The translations under genes were made by a program, and so were the position numbers. Below the pieces are notes generated by a model. The model was not told the DNA's origin. It searched no databases and saw nothing but the letters and a program-made list of their open reading frames with translations. Shown piece by piece: positions 23,501 to 34,317 of a stretch of 64,000 bases of DNA. This stretch comes from Calliphora vicina (Eukaryota; Arthropoda; Insecta; Diptera; Calliphoridae), in assembly GCF_958450345.1 (NCBI RefSeq), contig NC_088783.1, positions 56,458,395 through 56,522,394 of the forward strand, given 5' to 3'. Within the stretch, counting starts at the first letter, position 1, and each line of letters begins with the position of its first letter.

Positions 23501-26500
23501 ATCAAAACCGGAAAAATCTATCGATATCTGAATGCGCAGAGAATAGGAATTACGGTTAATGTGCCAAGATTTCATTTTCGTAACATAATAGTGAAGATAT
23601 GCCGTCATTGGTCTCTTGATATGCGTACAGTAGCTGCGAAGAGGAAGAGAAAACAGAAAATATTATCTGCCACCGTCCAGCTTTTAGCGATTTGAGATTG
23701 AAACTCGTCTATCACCAAAAAACACTGATAAGACCAAGAATTGGCGGCATTACATCATGAAGATTGTTGTCAAACTCTGCAAGAGCTTGAAAAATCATTG
23801 GGAGCTAATCAACAATTTAAAAATGTTTCCGAGCCGAAGGATTCACCCAAAAGCAGGGAAATTGGGAAAACCATACGAATTGAAGCCGAGAGACCATAAA
23901 AGACGATTTTGTATGTCTGAAATACTGATGCAACGCTATAAAAGAAAATCAAAAATTGCAGCGAAGGCCGGAAAACGCCCAGAATATGGGACCAGATATG
24001 TAACCGTAATATTTAATTATGACAATACTAGGCCACATGTTGCAATACCTGTTAGAAACTGTTTATAAAGAAGTGGTTGGGACTTTTGCCTCACACGCCG
24101 TATAGTCCAGACCTTGTCACGTCCGATTACTATTTGTTTCGAACGATGCAGATCGCTCTCTCACTTCGGAACAAAATTGGCTTGATTCGTTCTTGACCTC
24201 AAATAGATGACCAGTTTCTTTGGCTCGGAATCCATATGTTGCCAGAAAGATGGGAAAAAGTCATAGACCAGTGATAAAGAGTTTTCCAAAGTCGAAGAAA
24301 AGGATTGATATTTCAAGATTCATGAAGGACGAAAACTTCCTTCTTTGATGTACAAGATATCAGTTGTGCTAGTGATAAGTATCAACTTTATGAATATACT
24401 GTATGATATTTAGCAAAGACACAATAAGCAACTAAGCAGAGACACAATACAGAGTTGCGTTGAACTTTTCCGATATAATTTGCAGCAAGTGTTTTGACCC
24501 AAATCACGTACTTGGAAGTCTCACTATTTGTGGTCATTATTTAAATAAATAATTAAATAGATTGATTAAATTAGCTTCAACCAAATTCTACTGTTATGTT
24601 CTACAACATTATATAGTGGTTATTAGCAGGTACTTATTGACATTGTATAATTGTAAACGATACTTGTATTGTACAATTAATTGATTACTATTGACACGCG
24701 TTATAATTAATTGATTTCATGATAAGAACCATTGATAATTCAGCAAAACCATGTCATAAATATCGCAAATAACAAGGAAAAACCAAACAATTTTACATGG
24801 AACAACAAAATACATCCATAAAATGACTTGTAAATGTCTAAATTTTGAAAAGTCATTCAAGTCGGTGAATGATTAATTATAAGAAGAAAAAAAACAAATA
24901 AATTTATCTCACTTTTGTTGGGAATGTTTTCTTTTATCTAATGAACAAATATTTTGTTTATTTTAACGTGGGAATTCAAAATGGTTTGTTGTACTAGTTC
25001 GTACATTCAAGAGTAAAATTTTGCAATTTTGTTGACAGTTTAAAAATGACACAATGACACAACAGCTGAACTAAATACATATTTATTGTTGCTGCTTTTA
25101 TCTCGACATTATTAAGCGTTTCTGAAGATTGTTGGTTGTACTGTGCTCCACCGTGTAGCACTGATTAGGCTGTTTATTGTTTATCTTGACGAATGCACGA
25201 AACGACAAGCGTGCGATAAAACAAACACCTCTAACTATTATATTAAACACCAGAAAGAAATTTGCTAAAAAAAAACAACAAATGATTGCGTTTGACTTAT
25301 CACAGGTGATAAAACTAACTACCGATTACATTTTGTATGAATGAGACTGTAATCTACGAATTGACGCGTATTTTAAGTGGAATTTATTAGCTTTTTTTCT
25401 GCTTTAGAGTAACGAAAAAAAGTGCGATTTGCCTCCATAAATTTTGCGATTTCTCTCGAATAAACTTATCTGTATCACTGATTGTCGTTTAGGATTGTAT
25501 TTGTATTATCGATTTTTATTTAATCGTGTTAAACATTTATGATGTTTTAATTCAAGGTCTTTGTTTTTTTTTTAAAAAAATTTTGTTTGAGCTGGATTTT
25601 TCAGGTTATTTCGGTCATAAATTGAGTCTCGTACCTACGTCAGCACAATTTGAGAAAGTTGCAAAATGGTTATAAATTCTTATAATCATTGGGTTATAAA
25701 TGATTTGGTTTTAGATTAAATAGCATATTATGGAATTTTGACCGAATTTAGGTACCAGGAAGTGAGCTTTTGAAGATAAAAATTGTATATGTCTGATGAA
25801 TGGCCCTTAAGGGAATAAACAAGAATAAAACTAATGATGTCGTTATCCCTACAATACAATTTTTGCTAGACTAAGACCTATTGTCTCAATCAATATATGG
25901 ATACTCCCCTTGATTTACATTCTGGATATTGCCTATAAAATAACTCATAAATTATGTTAAGTATTAACGATAAATATTTAATTATTTGAATTCAAAACGC
26001 TTTACTTTTTAAAGGAGACATATATTTTAAATATAGTAGATAATACCCATTATTTTATTCGCCTTTACTAGTTCCCAGTAAAAAATATGAAGAGATTTCG
26101 TTAATTAAAAAAGGATAACAAAAAAGATTCAAAAAAGCCTTTTAATAAAGAAATATACTAATCAATCCAATGAATCGGTGTGTTCAAGGATAACGGAATC
26201 AATATATTGATTGATATAAATATCAATAACAGAACAGGTATTCTAAATTCCAGACCACAGTTACTGGAGAAAGTAAATCAATGATGAAATTAATTGTTTT
26301 TTAAACTCCGGGGTTTAAAGAGCTGAAGATTTCTAGTATCTAAGAGATCGAATTCTTTCAAAACAAATAAGTTCTAGCTATAAATAATAGTGTTCCTCGA
26401 TCTTCAACCATAATCTGATGCTGGAGATTTCTAATATCTAAGAGATCGAAGGTTTACTATGAACAAAATTTGTGAAAAAGTGTTCCTGGATCTTTAACCA

Positions 26501-29500
26501 TATATTCAACGATAACAGAATCAATATATCAATAACAGAACATGAATTCTAAATTCCAGACCAAAGTTACTGTGGAAAGTACATTAAAGATCCGTTTTGG
26601 AAGATCCGAGGTTTAAAGAGCAGGATATTTCTAGTATCTAAGATAGCGAGTTCATTCAATACAAATGAATTCTAGCTATAAATACTATTTGGAAAAAAGC
26701 ATGCCTCGATCTTCACCATAAATTTTGACCTGGAACTGCAGAGAGCGATTTCATGAAGGCAAAATTTGGAACAGAGTGTTCCTGGATCTTTAATCATAAA
26801 CTTTAACTAGTGGTTTTTAACGAAGTGTGAAGTTCACACCTGGTAGACAGTTACTTTCGTTTGGAAGAAATTATTCGTAAAACTGGCATCAGTGTTATGG
26901 ACATACATTGTCACTTTTGGGTTTTGCAAATTAATACAATTTGGATCCACTAATATATATCGAAGTCCAACAAAAACAGAAAAGTACATTGTCCTTTTTG
27001 TCTATTTGAAAAATTTAACGAATAATTTAATAATCTTAGTAACCGATCTTCAAAACAAGGATTCTTTTTAACATAAACATGTTTCACGAGAGAAAAAGAT
27101 TTTACACGATTTGGTATTAAAAATAAATGACTGTTTTTAAGATTTTGAACCAAAGCTTTTGAAATGTTACAGGACCCTTGGATGTAGATATCTATGATCC
27201 ATGTAGTAATTTTGCCTTAAGAAATCTGTTTTATTTTTAAATTAATTTTGATTTATCCCAATAAGCACAAAAGCCTCAAATTCAAGCACTTGAACATTTT
27301 GTTGGAAATTGACTTGAATGCAAATTTAATTATGTTTTAAACTTGAAAAATGTTGAAAAAATAAAATATTTTTCAAACAAAAAACATATGGCTTGAATTT
27401 ATGTTTCCTTTTTACTGGAGAATGCTATTGAAATAAAGTTTAATACAATTGTAATTCAATTGTTTGACTATAATTAAAAGCTGGAATTACACTTGCTTTC
27501 AACTTGAATTCCAGTAAAAAATTTCATGTTATTCGAAAGATCACTATGAAATATTGTTTAGGGGACCCATCATAATTTTGACAATTAAATATGTAATAAA
27601 TCCAATTAAACTTAAGTTTAGAGAAAATTGGGCTGCCGTCATAGATTCAGCAGGTCCAGAGTCCTACACATATAAATTGTAGTTTTAGTGCTTTGGAATT
27701 GTTCCTGAACTGATTCTTTAACGAATTATTTTTGTTTGAAAATGTCACCCTCGGAACTAGTTCCACTGATGCGTTATGGAGCAAACACCACTTATTTAGA
27801 ACGTTTTTAGATCAGTATTTTTTAAAAGAAAATGTTCACGCTCAGTGTTAATTTTACGAAATGGTTAATCAACAAACATCCTATCCTTAGAACTATTCCA
27901 GAACTAATTATTTAATAAATTCTTTCATGAAATCTTGTTAAAAAGGTTTCCTAAAAAGATTCCGCATAAATTTTTATGTTTAAAGCTATATTTTACAAAA
28001 TAATAACTGGATCTAGTTGCTTTCACAGAAAAAAATTACGACAGAAATGTTAATCAGAGTTCCGTTCCCACAATAACTGGATCTTCACTCCGTAACGTAC
28101 CGAGTCTCACACGATAAAAGATTGTCAACTCAACGTCAGTAGTATCAACCGGAAGTTTTTCCCCAGGGTAGAACTTTCGACGACAACATAGAATTTATTG
28201 TGATTCACTAGTTATGAGACTACCACTAAAGAATCGGAAGTGTTTCTGAAACTCGTTCTAAAACTAGTTATGTTAAAACATGTTCTGTAAAATTTCGAGA
28301 GTATGTAATGAATCCATTTTTGGGACAACTATTGGGTGTATGACTTAAAAATGCGGGATTTTGAAGGCGTATCTTTTGAACGCGATTTTTGATTTTAATA
28401 ACTTATATGTCATTTTGAAGTGTACAAATCTGACATTTATTCTTACATAGTTATAGAACATTATAATGTAAACAACAAACGAATGTAAACAACGAATTTT
28501 GTACCAACAATGCGTCATATGCGGGAAGTTTTGCTTTACTTATTTAATGGTAAAGCTTATGGTTAATGTGTTTCATCGGTTTCAACTGGCGATAGATGGT
28601 TTGTGCGGTTCAGAAGTGGTGATTTTGATACGGAAGTCAAAGATCGCCCAGGCGAGAAAAACCCAAAATAATGAAAATTGGTTACCATACGAACACGAAG
28701 ACCTAGAAAGACGATATTGCACGTCCGAAATGATGCTTGAACGCTATAAAAGAAAATCAGTTTAGCACCGACTTTTGTTATGACTTGTGATGAAAAATGG
28801 ATCCATTACAATAACCCCAAGCGTAAGAGATCGTATGAGAAGCCCGGCCAACCAGCCGAATTGACACCAAAGTCAAATATCCTTGATGCTTAGGTAATGC
28901 TCTGTATTTGGTGGACCAAAGGGGTCCTATTTGTTATGAGCTTCTGAAATCTGGCCAGACCATCTCCTGTACCTAACACAACTGATTCGTTCGAAGCGAG
29001 CATGAAACCGTAATATTCCATCATGACATCATGAAGTGATTTGAAGTTTTGTCTAACCCGCTTTATAGTCCAGACCGTGGCCCGTCCCACTACTATTTGT
29101 TTCGATCGATTCAGAACGCTCTCTTTGGGATATGCTTCACTTAGGAACAGAGTATCCAAAATTGGCTTGATTCTTTCTTGGCCTCAAAAGATGAGCAGTT
29201 CTTTGGCCCGGAATCCATATGTTGCCAGAAAGATGGGGAAAAGTCATAGCTAACAATGACTAATCACATTTAAATCTAACGTCATTTTCGATTATTTTAG
29301 TAACTATTTTAGAGGCATCGGTTGTTGAGCTTAAAGGATAACAGAGACAACCTGGTAAACCAGGCGAATAAGTCTGATCTAGTGCAAAAGTTTCTATGTA
29401 ATTTACATCCAAAGTCAGTAAATACTTAACAGAAAGATAATCAGGCTTAAATCATTGATATTGTAGTATTTAATCCCGTTCTGTTAACATAAATTGTTCC

Positions 29501-29797
29501 GGGGTTATTTAAAATAAAAAATTACTTGTTTCTAAATAAAATTCACAGAAATTATTTATTGATATTTACACCGCATAAAAACAATTTCAATAATTATTAT
29601 TTTTTTCTCAGCACATTTAGATAAAAATCTTGCAATTTTTAATTAAACTTAGATAGGAGCATTATTTTTCTTTTGTTGTTGAACAAATTGAAAATTAAAA
29701 AATTTTCACAATTATTTACAACCATTTTATAATTAAAAAATAAATTTAAGAAAATACAAAAATAAATAAAAAAATTAATACCGTTTTCATCAGCCAT
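14508..29797 (-). CDS. yin: Proton-coupled oligopeptide transporter (POT/PTR2, SLC15-like), seven coding exons
   Basis: Imports di/tripeptides with protons across the plasma membrane. Coding exons on the minus strand: 29797-29782 (ATG plus five codons and 1 nt), 17486-17299, 17232-17154, 17088-16585, 16520-16438, 16378-15962 and 15506-14508. Total 2286 nt, exactly 762 codons (761 aa), near the usual family length (about 700-730). All junctions are GT-AG and phases fit. N-terminal ~70 aa are cytosolic; PTR2 signature EFCERFNYYGM; then a TM2 His (VIFHIF), SDSWLGKFKT, GGIKPCVSAFGGDQF, second signature FYFSINAGSL, and FWALFDQQGSRW. The large extracellular loop is in the last exon, followed by GEVMFSVTGLEFSYSQAP and TM11-12. 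Symbol by resemblance to Drosophila yin/Opt1 only. The 12.3-kb first intron is full of repeats. A second 3' cassette lies at 7727-8833. Confidence 0.9.
17640..19208 (+). repeat. Degenerate ~340-bp tandem repeats derived from a non-LTR retroposon RNase H region
   Basis: Recurring blocks with CCGAACCGATCTT (17829, 18057, 18391, 18730, diverged at 19119) and AAATAGAGGAGTAATGGACA-like segments. Fragments translate to RNase H-like strings: FTDGS, IIFTDSKTITNIE, QGNRGVMDM (compare the W-VPGH-G-GNE motif). Every frame is broken. Lies in the POT first intron; related blocks continue after 20203 and at 22370-23300. Confidence 0.55.
19217..20202. mobile_element. hAT-type element, CCCGGGAA family, copy 1
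   Basis: Ends TAGGGTTTGGGGT and ACCCCAAACCCTA, with a perfect 8-bp duplication CTAATGAC (19209-19216, 20203-20210). Subterminal GC-rich blocks TTTCCCGGGAAACGGGAA and GGGAATTCCCGG stand out in AT-rich sequence. A 77-codon minus-strand frame at 19628-19861, starting MYERLFDHNV, may be a transposase remnant. Inserted in the RNase H-derived repeats. Confidence 0.85.
20335..21500. other. Intronic sequence with GATA-motif cluster, no gene
   Basis: AT-rich part of the POT first intron. Between 20650 and 20945 there are several WGATAR-like sites (GCGATAATC, TTATCA, GATTATCAG, TTATCACTGATAA). No coding frame supported. Confidence 0.4.
21588..22352 (+). mobile_element. DINE-1-like family B element
   Basis: Begins ATACCCTACACCACCATAGT with inverted GGGGAGGGTATT, includes GTCCGTCCGTCCGTCCGTCTG and TGGCTGGCTGGC microsatellites, and ends GGTGTAGGGTATTATATGG with hairpin GTCGGGCTTGACCGACC and …TTACTTGTTTT. 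The plan (subterminal inverted repeat, short hairpin, TTGTTTT end) matches INE-1/DINE-1 non-autonomous Helitron-type elements. An unoccupied duplicate of the target is present at 22683-22700. Confidence 0.8.
22353..23300 (+). repeat. Retroposon-derived duplicated blocks (continuation of RNase H-type repeats)
   Basis: 22358-22500 is repeated at about 22703-22850 (ATGATCCCATAGATC, TTTGTACTATTCACTAGGCG) and is followed by blocks shared with 17640-19208 (GACAAAGATACCGGACAGAT). Frames are broken; a 94-codon open stretch at 22832-23116 is not convincing as a gene. Confidence 0.5.
23725..24285 (+). pseudogene. mariner transposase remnant, internally deleted
   Basis: Reads in successive frames as LAALHHEDCCQTLQELEKSL, then ELKPRDHKRRFCMSEILMQR and YKRKS, then RPEYGTRYVTVIFNYDNTRP with HVAIP (the …HDNARPHVA catalytic block), ending with the LPERWEKV-like tail near 24255. 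Frameshifts and an internal deletion. irritans/mauritiana-type mariner. TIRs not identified at this copy. Confidence 0.8.
24285..26180. other. Intronic sequence, no gene; second GATA cluster
   Basis: AT-rich intron of the POT gene. 25080-25480 includes TTTATCTCGAC, GTGCGATAAAAC, GACTTATCACAGGTGATAAA and AACTTATCTG, a GATA-site cluster. Nothing else recognised. Confidence 0.4.
26185..26800. repeat. Two ~300-bp imperfect tandem repeats
   Basis: 26185-26500 and 26505-26800 share ATATCAATAACAGAACA, ATTCTAAATTCCAGACCA, TTCTAGTATCTAAGA, GAATTCTAGCTATAAATA and CCTCGATCTTCA-type blocks in order. A half-length sub-repeat (ATTTCTAATATCTAAGAGAT) is visible in the first unit. No coding frame. Confidence 0.65.
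26810..28330. other. Intronic sequence, no feature recognised
   Basis: AT-rich POT intron sequence without transposon ends, long frames or clear repeats. Confidence 0.4.
28332..29290 (+). pseudogene. mariner element remnant with 5' TIR
   Basis: Left TIR TTGGGTGTATGACTTAAAAA after TA (28330-28331). Decayed transposase follows: N-terminal region near 28500, DLERRYCTSEMMLERYKRKS at about 28706-28762, then CDEKWIHYNNPKRKRSYEKP near 28790, CIWWTKGV near 28900, and the LPERWEK-equivalent near 29230. Several frameshifts and stops; no right TIR, so 3'-truncated. Same family as 60521-62818. Confidence 0.85.
29782..29797 (-). CDS. yin: First coding exon of the peptide transporter (MADEN-G)
   Basis: ATG at 29797 begins MADEN plus one G, then donor GTATTAAT. 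The carried G joins GA at 17486 to give Gly, continuing PKSENG. Phase fits exactly and the total coding length is divisible by three. The start context has A at -3. It is a very short coding exon with a 12.3-kb downstream intron. Confidence 0.75.
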
Positions 29798-30018
29798 AAT
29801 GGATGTTGATGCGTGTCACACTTTACAAAATTGTTTTTAAACACTTTTTATTATACAAAATATAAATAAAATCCTTTAATCCTCTATTTAAAGGGTCTAA
29901 AGGATCTACTAATTCTTTGTGTTTCTCCAATACTTTTCAAGCCGTTAAACTTTCATTCACTTTGGTTTGAATTGTTTTTTTTTTCACAAATTTATTTTCA
30001 CAACGTTTAAAAGTGAAC

Positions 30019-30057
30019 GCGTCCACAACTGTTAACGGCGTTCAACAGACTGACTGA
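30019..30057 (-). promoter_or_regulatory. Inr + DPE core promoter of the peptide transporter
   Basis: On the minus strand TCAGTCAGTCTG gives insect initiators TCAGTC; taking A at 30051 as +1, GGACGC lies exactly at +28 to +33 (30024-30019), close to the DPE consensus RGWYV(T). No TATA box is obvious. The implied 5' UTR is about 254 nt, unspliced, running to the ATG at 29797. Confidence 0.6.
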
Positions 30058-30060
30058 TTG

Positions 30061-31085
30061 TCAGAACAAATAAACCATATTTTCCTGATCATAACCGGCA
30101 TTATGCCAGGCAGCAAACCCAATCTACACACCACTCTACAAAATCTATTATTGTTAGTAGGGTCATAAAAATAAAACAACAACTACAATTTAATACTTAT
30201 TTGAAATTACATAGTATGAATGTATTTTGTAGATATTTTTGTAGATCCACATACACAAACTCACTTATACTCTTCTTGGTATAAAAAAGTTCATATCAAG
30301 TACCTAAATAGCAATAACAACAAACTAACTAACTAACCAACTAACTAACTACGAGTATATAGTATCAGAATCATTCATTTGAAGTACTCGGGGATGCGAT
30401 AACAACAGAATGGGTTATCAGACTTTTAAGAATTTATGATGAACAAAAAAAAAAAAAAACACAAAAAAGTGAAAAAAATAGCTGTTATTAAAAAACGTAA
30501 ACGCCAAAATAATGGAAATACTTACGTTTTTAGTTAGTACTTGTTTTAATCGTAGTTAGACAACAATAATGTGTATAAAATAAAACAAATTGATAAAGAA
30601 AAAGTTTTGTTTTAAAATGATTAAAACATACACAAATGTACTATGTAATTGGTATAAGCATTTTAGTTTTTTTTCACTTTTTCTGTTAAAACAATCTGAT
30701 GGTATACATGTTTCTTTCTTTTAACAATTTGATAGCTAGAATACTTCGTTAAGGGTTTTGTTAATAGAAGAAGAAACAAATTTGTAAATTACATTAATAA
30801 ATTGTGATTAAATGTTTAAAAATTGTAAACAAAAGACTTCTAGACTTGACATATATAGTTTTATTAGGAGCAGGAATATGAGTAATCCAAAGTCTATTGT
30901 GCTGGGTTTTTCAAGTTAGTAATTCGTATTTGAAGCGATAATTTACAATAGTTAATCAAAAACTATGAGTGGGCGTATATATAAGTTTTTCATTCCGCAT
31001 ATAACACTGAGAAATATTCATTCATATTTTCATTCACAACCAAAATTAATGAAATTTGCATTAATTTTCCAAAACAGGTTGGTAA
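30061..31085. other. Promoter-upstream intergenic region
   Basis: AT-rich, with a short AACT microsatellite (about 30320-30352) and GATA-type sites (GCGATAAC, GGTTATCAG near 30395-30420). No gene seen. Confidence 0.4.
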
Positions 31086-31087
31086 TT

Positions 31088-32570
31088 TTTTTTTTTTTTT
31101 TGTATAACCAACACTCAGGGGATACCCCTATATATGCAGTGCATTGTGTTGATGTTAGGAAATAAAGTTGTTGGAATGAGGAAAGAGGGAGTAGTGTTTG
31201 TTGACGTTTGACTTGAATTGATGAATATTATATTCCGCCGGAAATACGTTGGCAGGTAGTAGATTCCACATACGTATGGTTCGACCAAAAAAAGAGTTTT
31301 CCCTATAATGTGTCGTACGATCGGTACTCAAATTAATAGCAAATGGGTGCGATCTGTGTGATAGTCGTGTGTTCCGAATGAAAGTGCGCGAATTGGGTAT
31401 AAGATTACTTATGTCTACTGAACAACACCCGTGATAATATCTGTAAAATAAGGATAAGCTGCCCACATTACGACGATGTTCTAAAGTATCGATAAACCGG
31501 GTAACATTTTCATCACCTATAAGATCAACCGCCCTTCTTTGAACCCGGTCCAGCAGCTCTAGACTTGACCTTGCAGCTCCGGCCCATTTGTGGGAATTAT
31601 ATTCCATTTTTCGACGAATGAAGCTTGTGTATATACGAAGAAGATCGGAAGGGGAGAAATATGTCCGACACCGTCTCAAGAAACCCAAGCACCTAAAAGT
31701 TTCCTTCGCAACATCGAATATATGACGATTCCAACGGACGTCACACTGTATTCTCGTACCTAGAATCAAAAGGTTATCTGAAACACCAACAGTTGTGTTA
31801 CCCATACGAAGAATTGATTCTGGTGAAATCTCGAGACGTTTATGTGTCAATAGGCGCACTGAGTTTTGAGTGCGTTGAAATTAACTCGGTTCAATTCACC
31901 CCATCTGGAGATTGTTGTAAGGTCACGATTTATCGAGTCGTCCATATTCATTCTTGACAATTTAATCTCCGAAATAGTAGGTTTGTGGTCGAATGAATAT
32001 GAGTGACAGATATTACTGTCATCCGCGAAAGAATAAATGGGATTTGAAGTGATTGTTAGTAATCGTTCATGAAAATTAAAAAAAGGGAAGGAGAAAGAAC
32101 AGAACCCTGGGGGACTCCAGAGTTCAATATGAATTTCTCGGAGCAAATACCATCTTTACTACCCTTATAGTACGACCACGAAAGAAACTAGAAATAAAAT
32201 GACAAAATTCTACCCCGACACCGAACGAGGTCAATTTCGAAACTAGTCCATCATGCCACACCCGGTCGAAATGTCGAGTGCGACTACTTTACTCTCTCCC
32301 ATGCGGTGTATTGATTGACACCACTGTTCAGAAAGAAACGCCATTAGGTCTCCAGTTGAACGACTACTACGGAAGCCATATTGTCTGTCATTTAGAAGTT
32401 TGTTCGATTCTAAACAATTGACTAAGTGATAGTTTAACATGCTCTCCATAACCTTCGAGAGCGCCGAACAAATTGAGATTGGGCGATAATTTTCGGGATT
32501 GGTGGGGTCACCTTTTTTGGGGATTGGCTGGACGTTGGCAATGTTATAAAATCTATGGTGGGGTTAATTA
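31088..32570 (-). pseudogene. 5'-truncated non-LTR retrotransposon, RT region
   Basis: Minus strand, ending in a poly(A) seen as a T-run at 31088-31105. Reverse transcriptase pieces in order: QPIPKKGDPTNPENYRPISI near 32530-32470, LNDRQYGFRSSRSTGDLMAF (within 32449-32243), the active site read as FADDS near 32030 (32146-31847), and a long C-terminal block at 31859-31155 with LGFLRRCRTYFSPSDLLRIY and LEHRRNVGSLSLFYRYYHG. Frames are broken between blocks, so it is dead. CR1/Jockey-group RT; exact clade not determined. Confidence 0.85.
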
Positions 32571-32880
32571 ACACTTTATTCTCCCTCTAGTGAGCATATT
32601 AATTTGACGTGATATTTGTGAGTTTATGACTTAAAATTTAAGTCATAAACATTTAAGTCTTAAATACTGAATTTACAATAGATGACGTATCATTATTTAT
32701 TATTATTATTCTTTCGTGTTTATATTCATCGGTGTTTACTTTTAATCTATTTCAGTCGAAAAATTCAAAATTTTTAAATGAAAAATAACTTTTTTCATCC
32801 AATAATTCATCCAGTTTCTCTAAAAACAAATCAAAAATAAAATAGAAAAATATCTTAAGATTTCTTTCATTCTATTTTTT
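32571..32880. other. AT-rich spacer, nothing recognised
   Basis: Sequence between the truncated retroposon and the AAAAGTACCA element; no frame or repeat recognised. Confidence 0.35.
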
Positions 32881-33229
32881 AATCATAAAATATTCAAAAA
32901 GTACCCATTTTGAATTCGCATTCACTAAACCATAAATGCCTAATTGCGTGTTTCTAGGTCTCGTTATAAAATATTCATAATGTACTATTAGTAGGAAAAA
33001 ATGTACCTATAAGTAAGTCCCTTTTTATATTCCAACTCAGTCATTATTAGTATAGCAAATTTCAAAAATTACCATTTGAATAACGAAAAAATTCTAATAG
33101 TTTTTGTTACCTCGACATCATTAAGCTCTCTATCCATGACTCTTTCTTTACTCTGAATCATATCAGCCAACTATTATGTATACAAGTAAAATAATTTAAT
33201 ATAATAAAAAAGTACCATTAGAACCGCCG

Positions 33230-34312
33230 CACGTTGGGTTGAATCATGGTCAAAGTGGCGCTTAATTGATTTTTTAGAATTAATATTTATTTATTAAATT
33301 TGGTACAGGGTAAAAGTAGACAAAATTCTACATCACTAATAGCTAAAATCGTTATTCTAGGTTGCATACTTTTTCTGCAATATTCTGTCAAAGTGGAAAA
33401 ATTTTTCGTATTTTTAGATAAAGTAATAAAAATTGAAATTAAACACAATTAAAATAATTTTTTTTTGTTTAAAACATTTAAAAGCTAACTTTTTATGATG
33501 GAACCATGAACTTCAGATATTTGAGTATATGAATAAGAATCTTTTATTTGGATTTTTTTTTTTAAAGTATTTTTATTTTTTTTTTTCTAAATGTTCCAAA
33601 TTTAGAGTATTTTTAATATTTGATGGATAATAACTAAATATGTTTGTAGTTGTTTGTTTTTAAATTATATAATAAAAAAGTACAACATATAGGCTTTTAT
33701 TTGAACAAAAAAAATGTTGCGCATTTTTGCGCGCTTTTCTTAAAATTAAGATTTTATTAAAAGACTCGTGCTGCACTGTGGCGAAAATGAAAAACTGGAA
33801 ATAAATGAAAAAAAATGGAAACAAATCTGTAAATTCTAAACGTATCGTCCGATTTTAATAAAATTACCCATGGCTATAGAGGAGGTGTAGCTGAGTTTAA
33901 GTTTTGAATTTGGAGTTAAATCACTAATACGCGCCGAAGCCTCAAGGCCTCAAAGTGAGGTAACTCGGAATGGGAAAAAACACCTGTTCGGTCAAAGTGT
34001 CAAATTTGGAATCCCTCTAACTCAGAGAGTTCATGACCGATCTTGTTGAAAAATTGTGTCTAAATTACTATCCAATAGGACTATCTTTGGTGCAAATTTC
34101 GTCCCGATCGGAGGACATAAGTTTCAAAATTTTTTTCAATGGACTTGAAAATTTTTTCTTTTGTGAAAATTTTTTTTATAAAATTTTTTATTTCAAATTT
34201 TTTCTATTTTTTTTACTTAATAAGGCATAATCTTTAAAAAAAAATATATAGAAAAAATCTAACATTATTGCCTGAGTTAAGCGTCACTTTGGATGCGATT
34301 CAACCCAATGTG
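33230..34312. mobile_element. Transib-like element 1 (non-autonomous)
   Basis: TIRs CACGTTGGGTTGAATC… and, from the right end, CACATTGGGTTGAATC…, about 40 bp and mostly conserved. Flanked by perfect 5-bp duplications CGCCG (33225-33229, 34313-34317); 5-bp GC-rich CGNCG targets and CAC-starting TIRs are the hallmark of Transib. No transposase frame. An internal segment (33774-33910) matches the left end of the element at 63561. Confidence 0.75.
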
Positions 34313-34317
34313 CGCCG

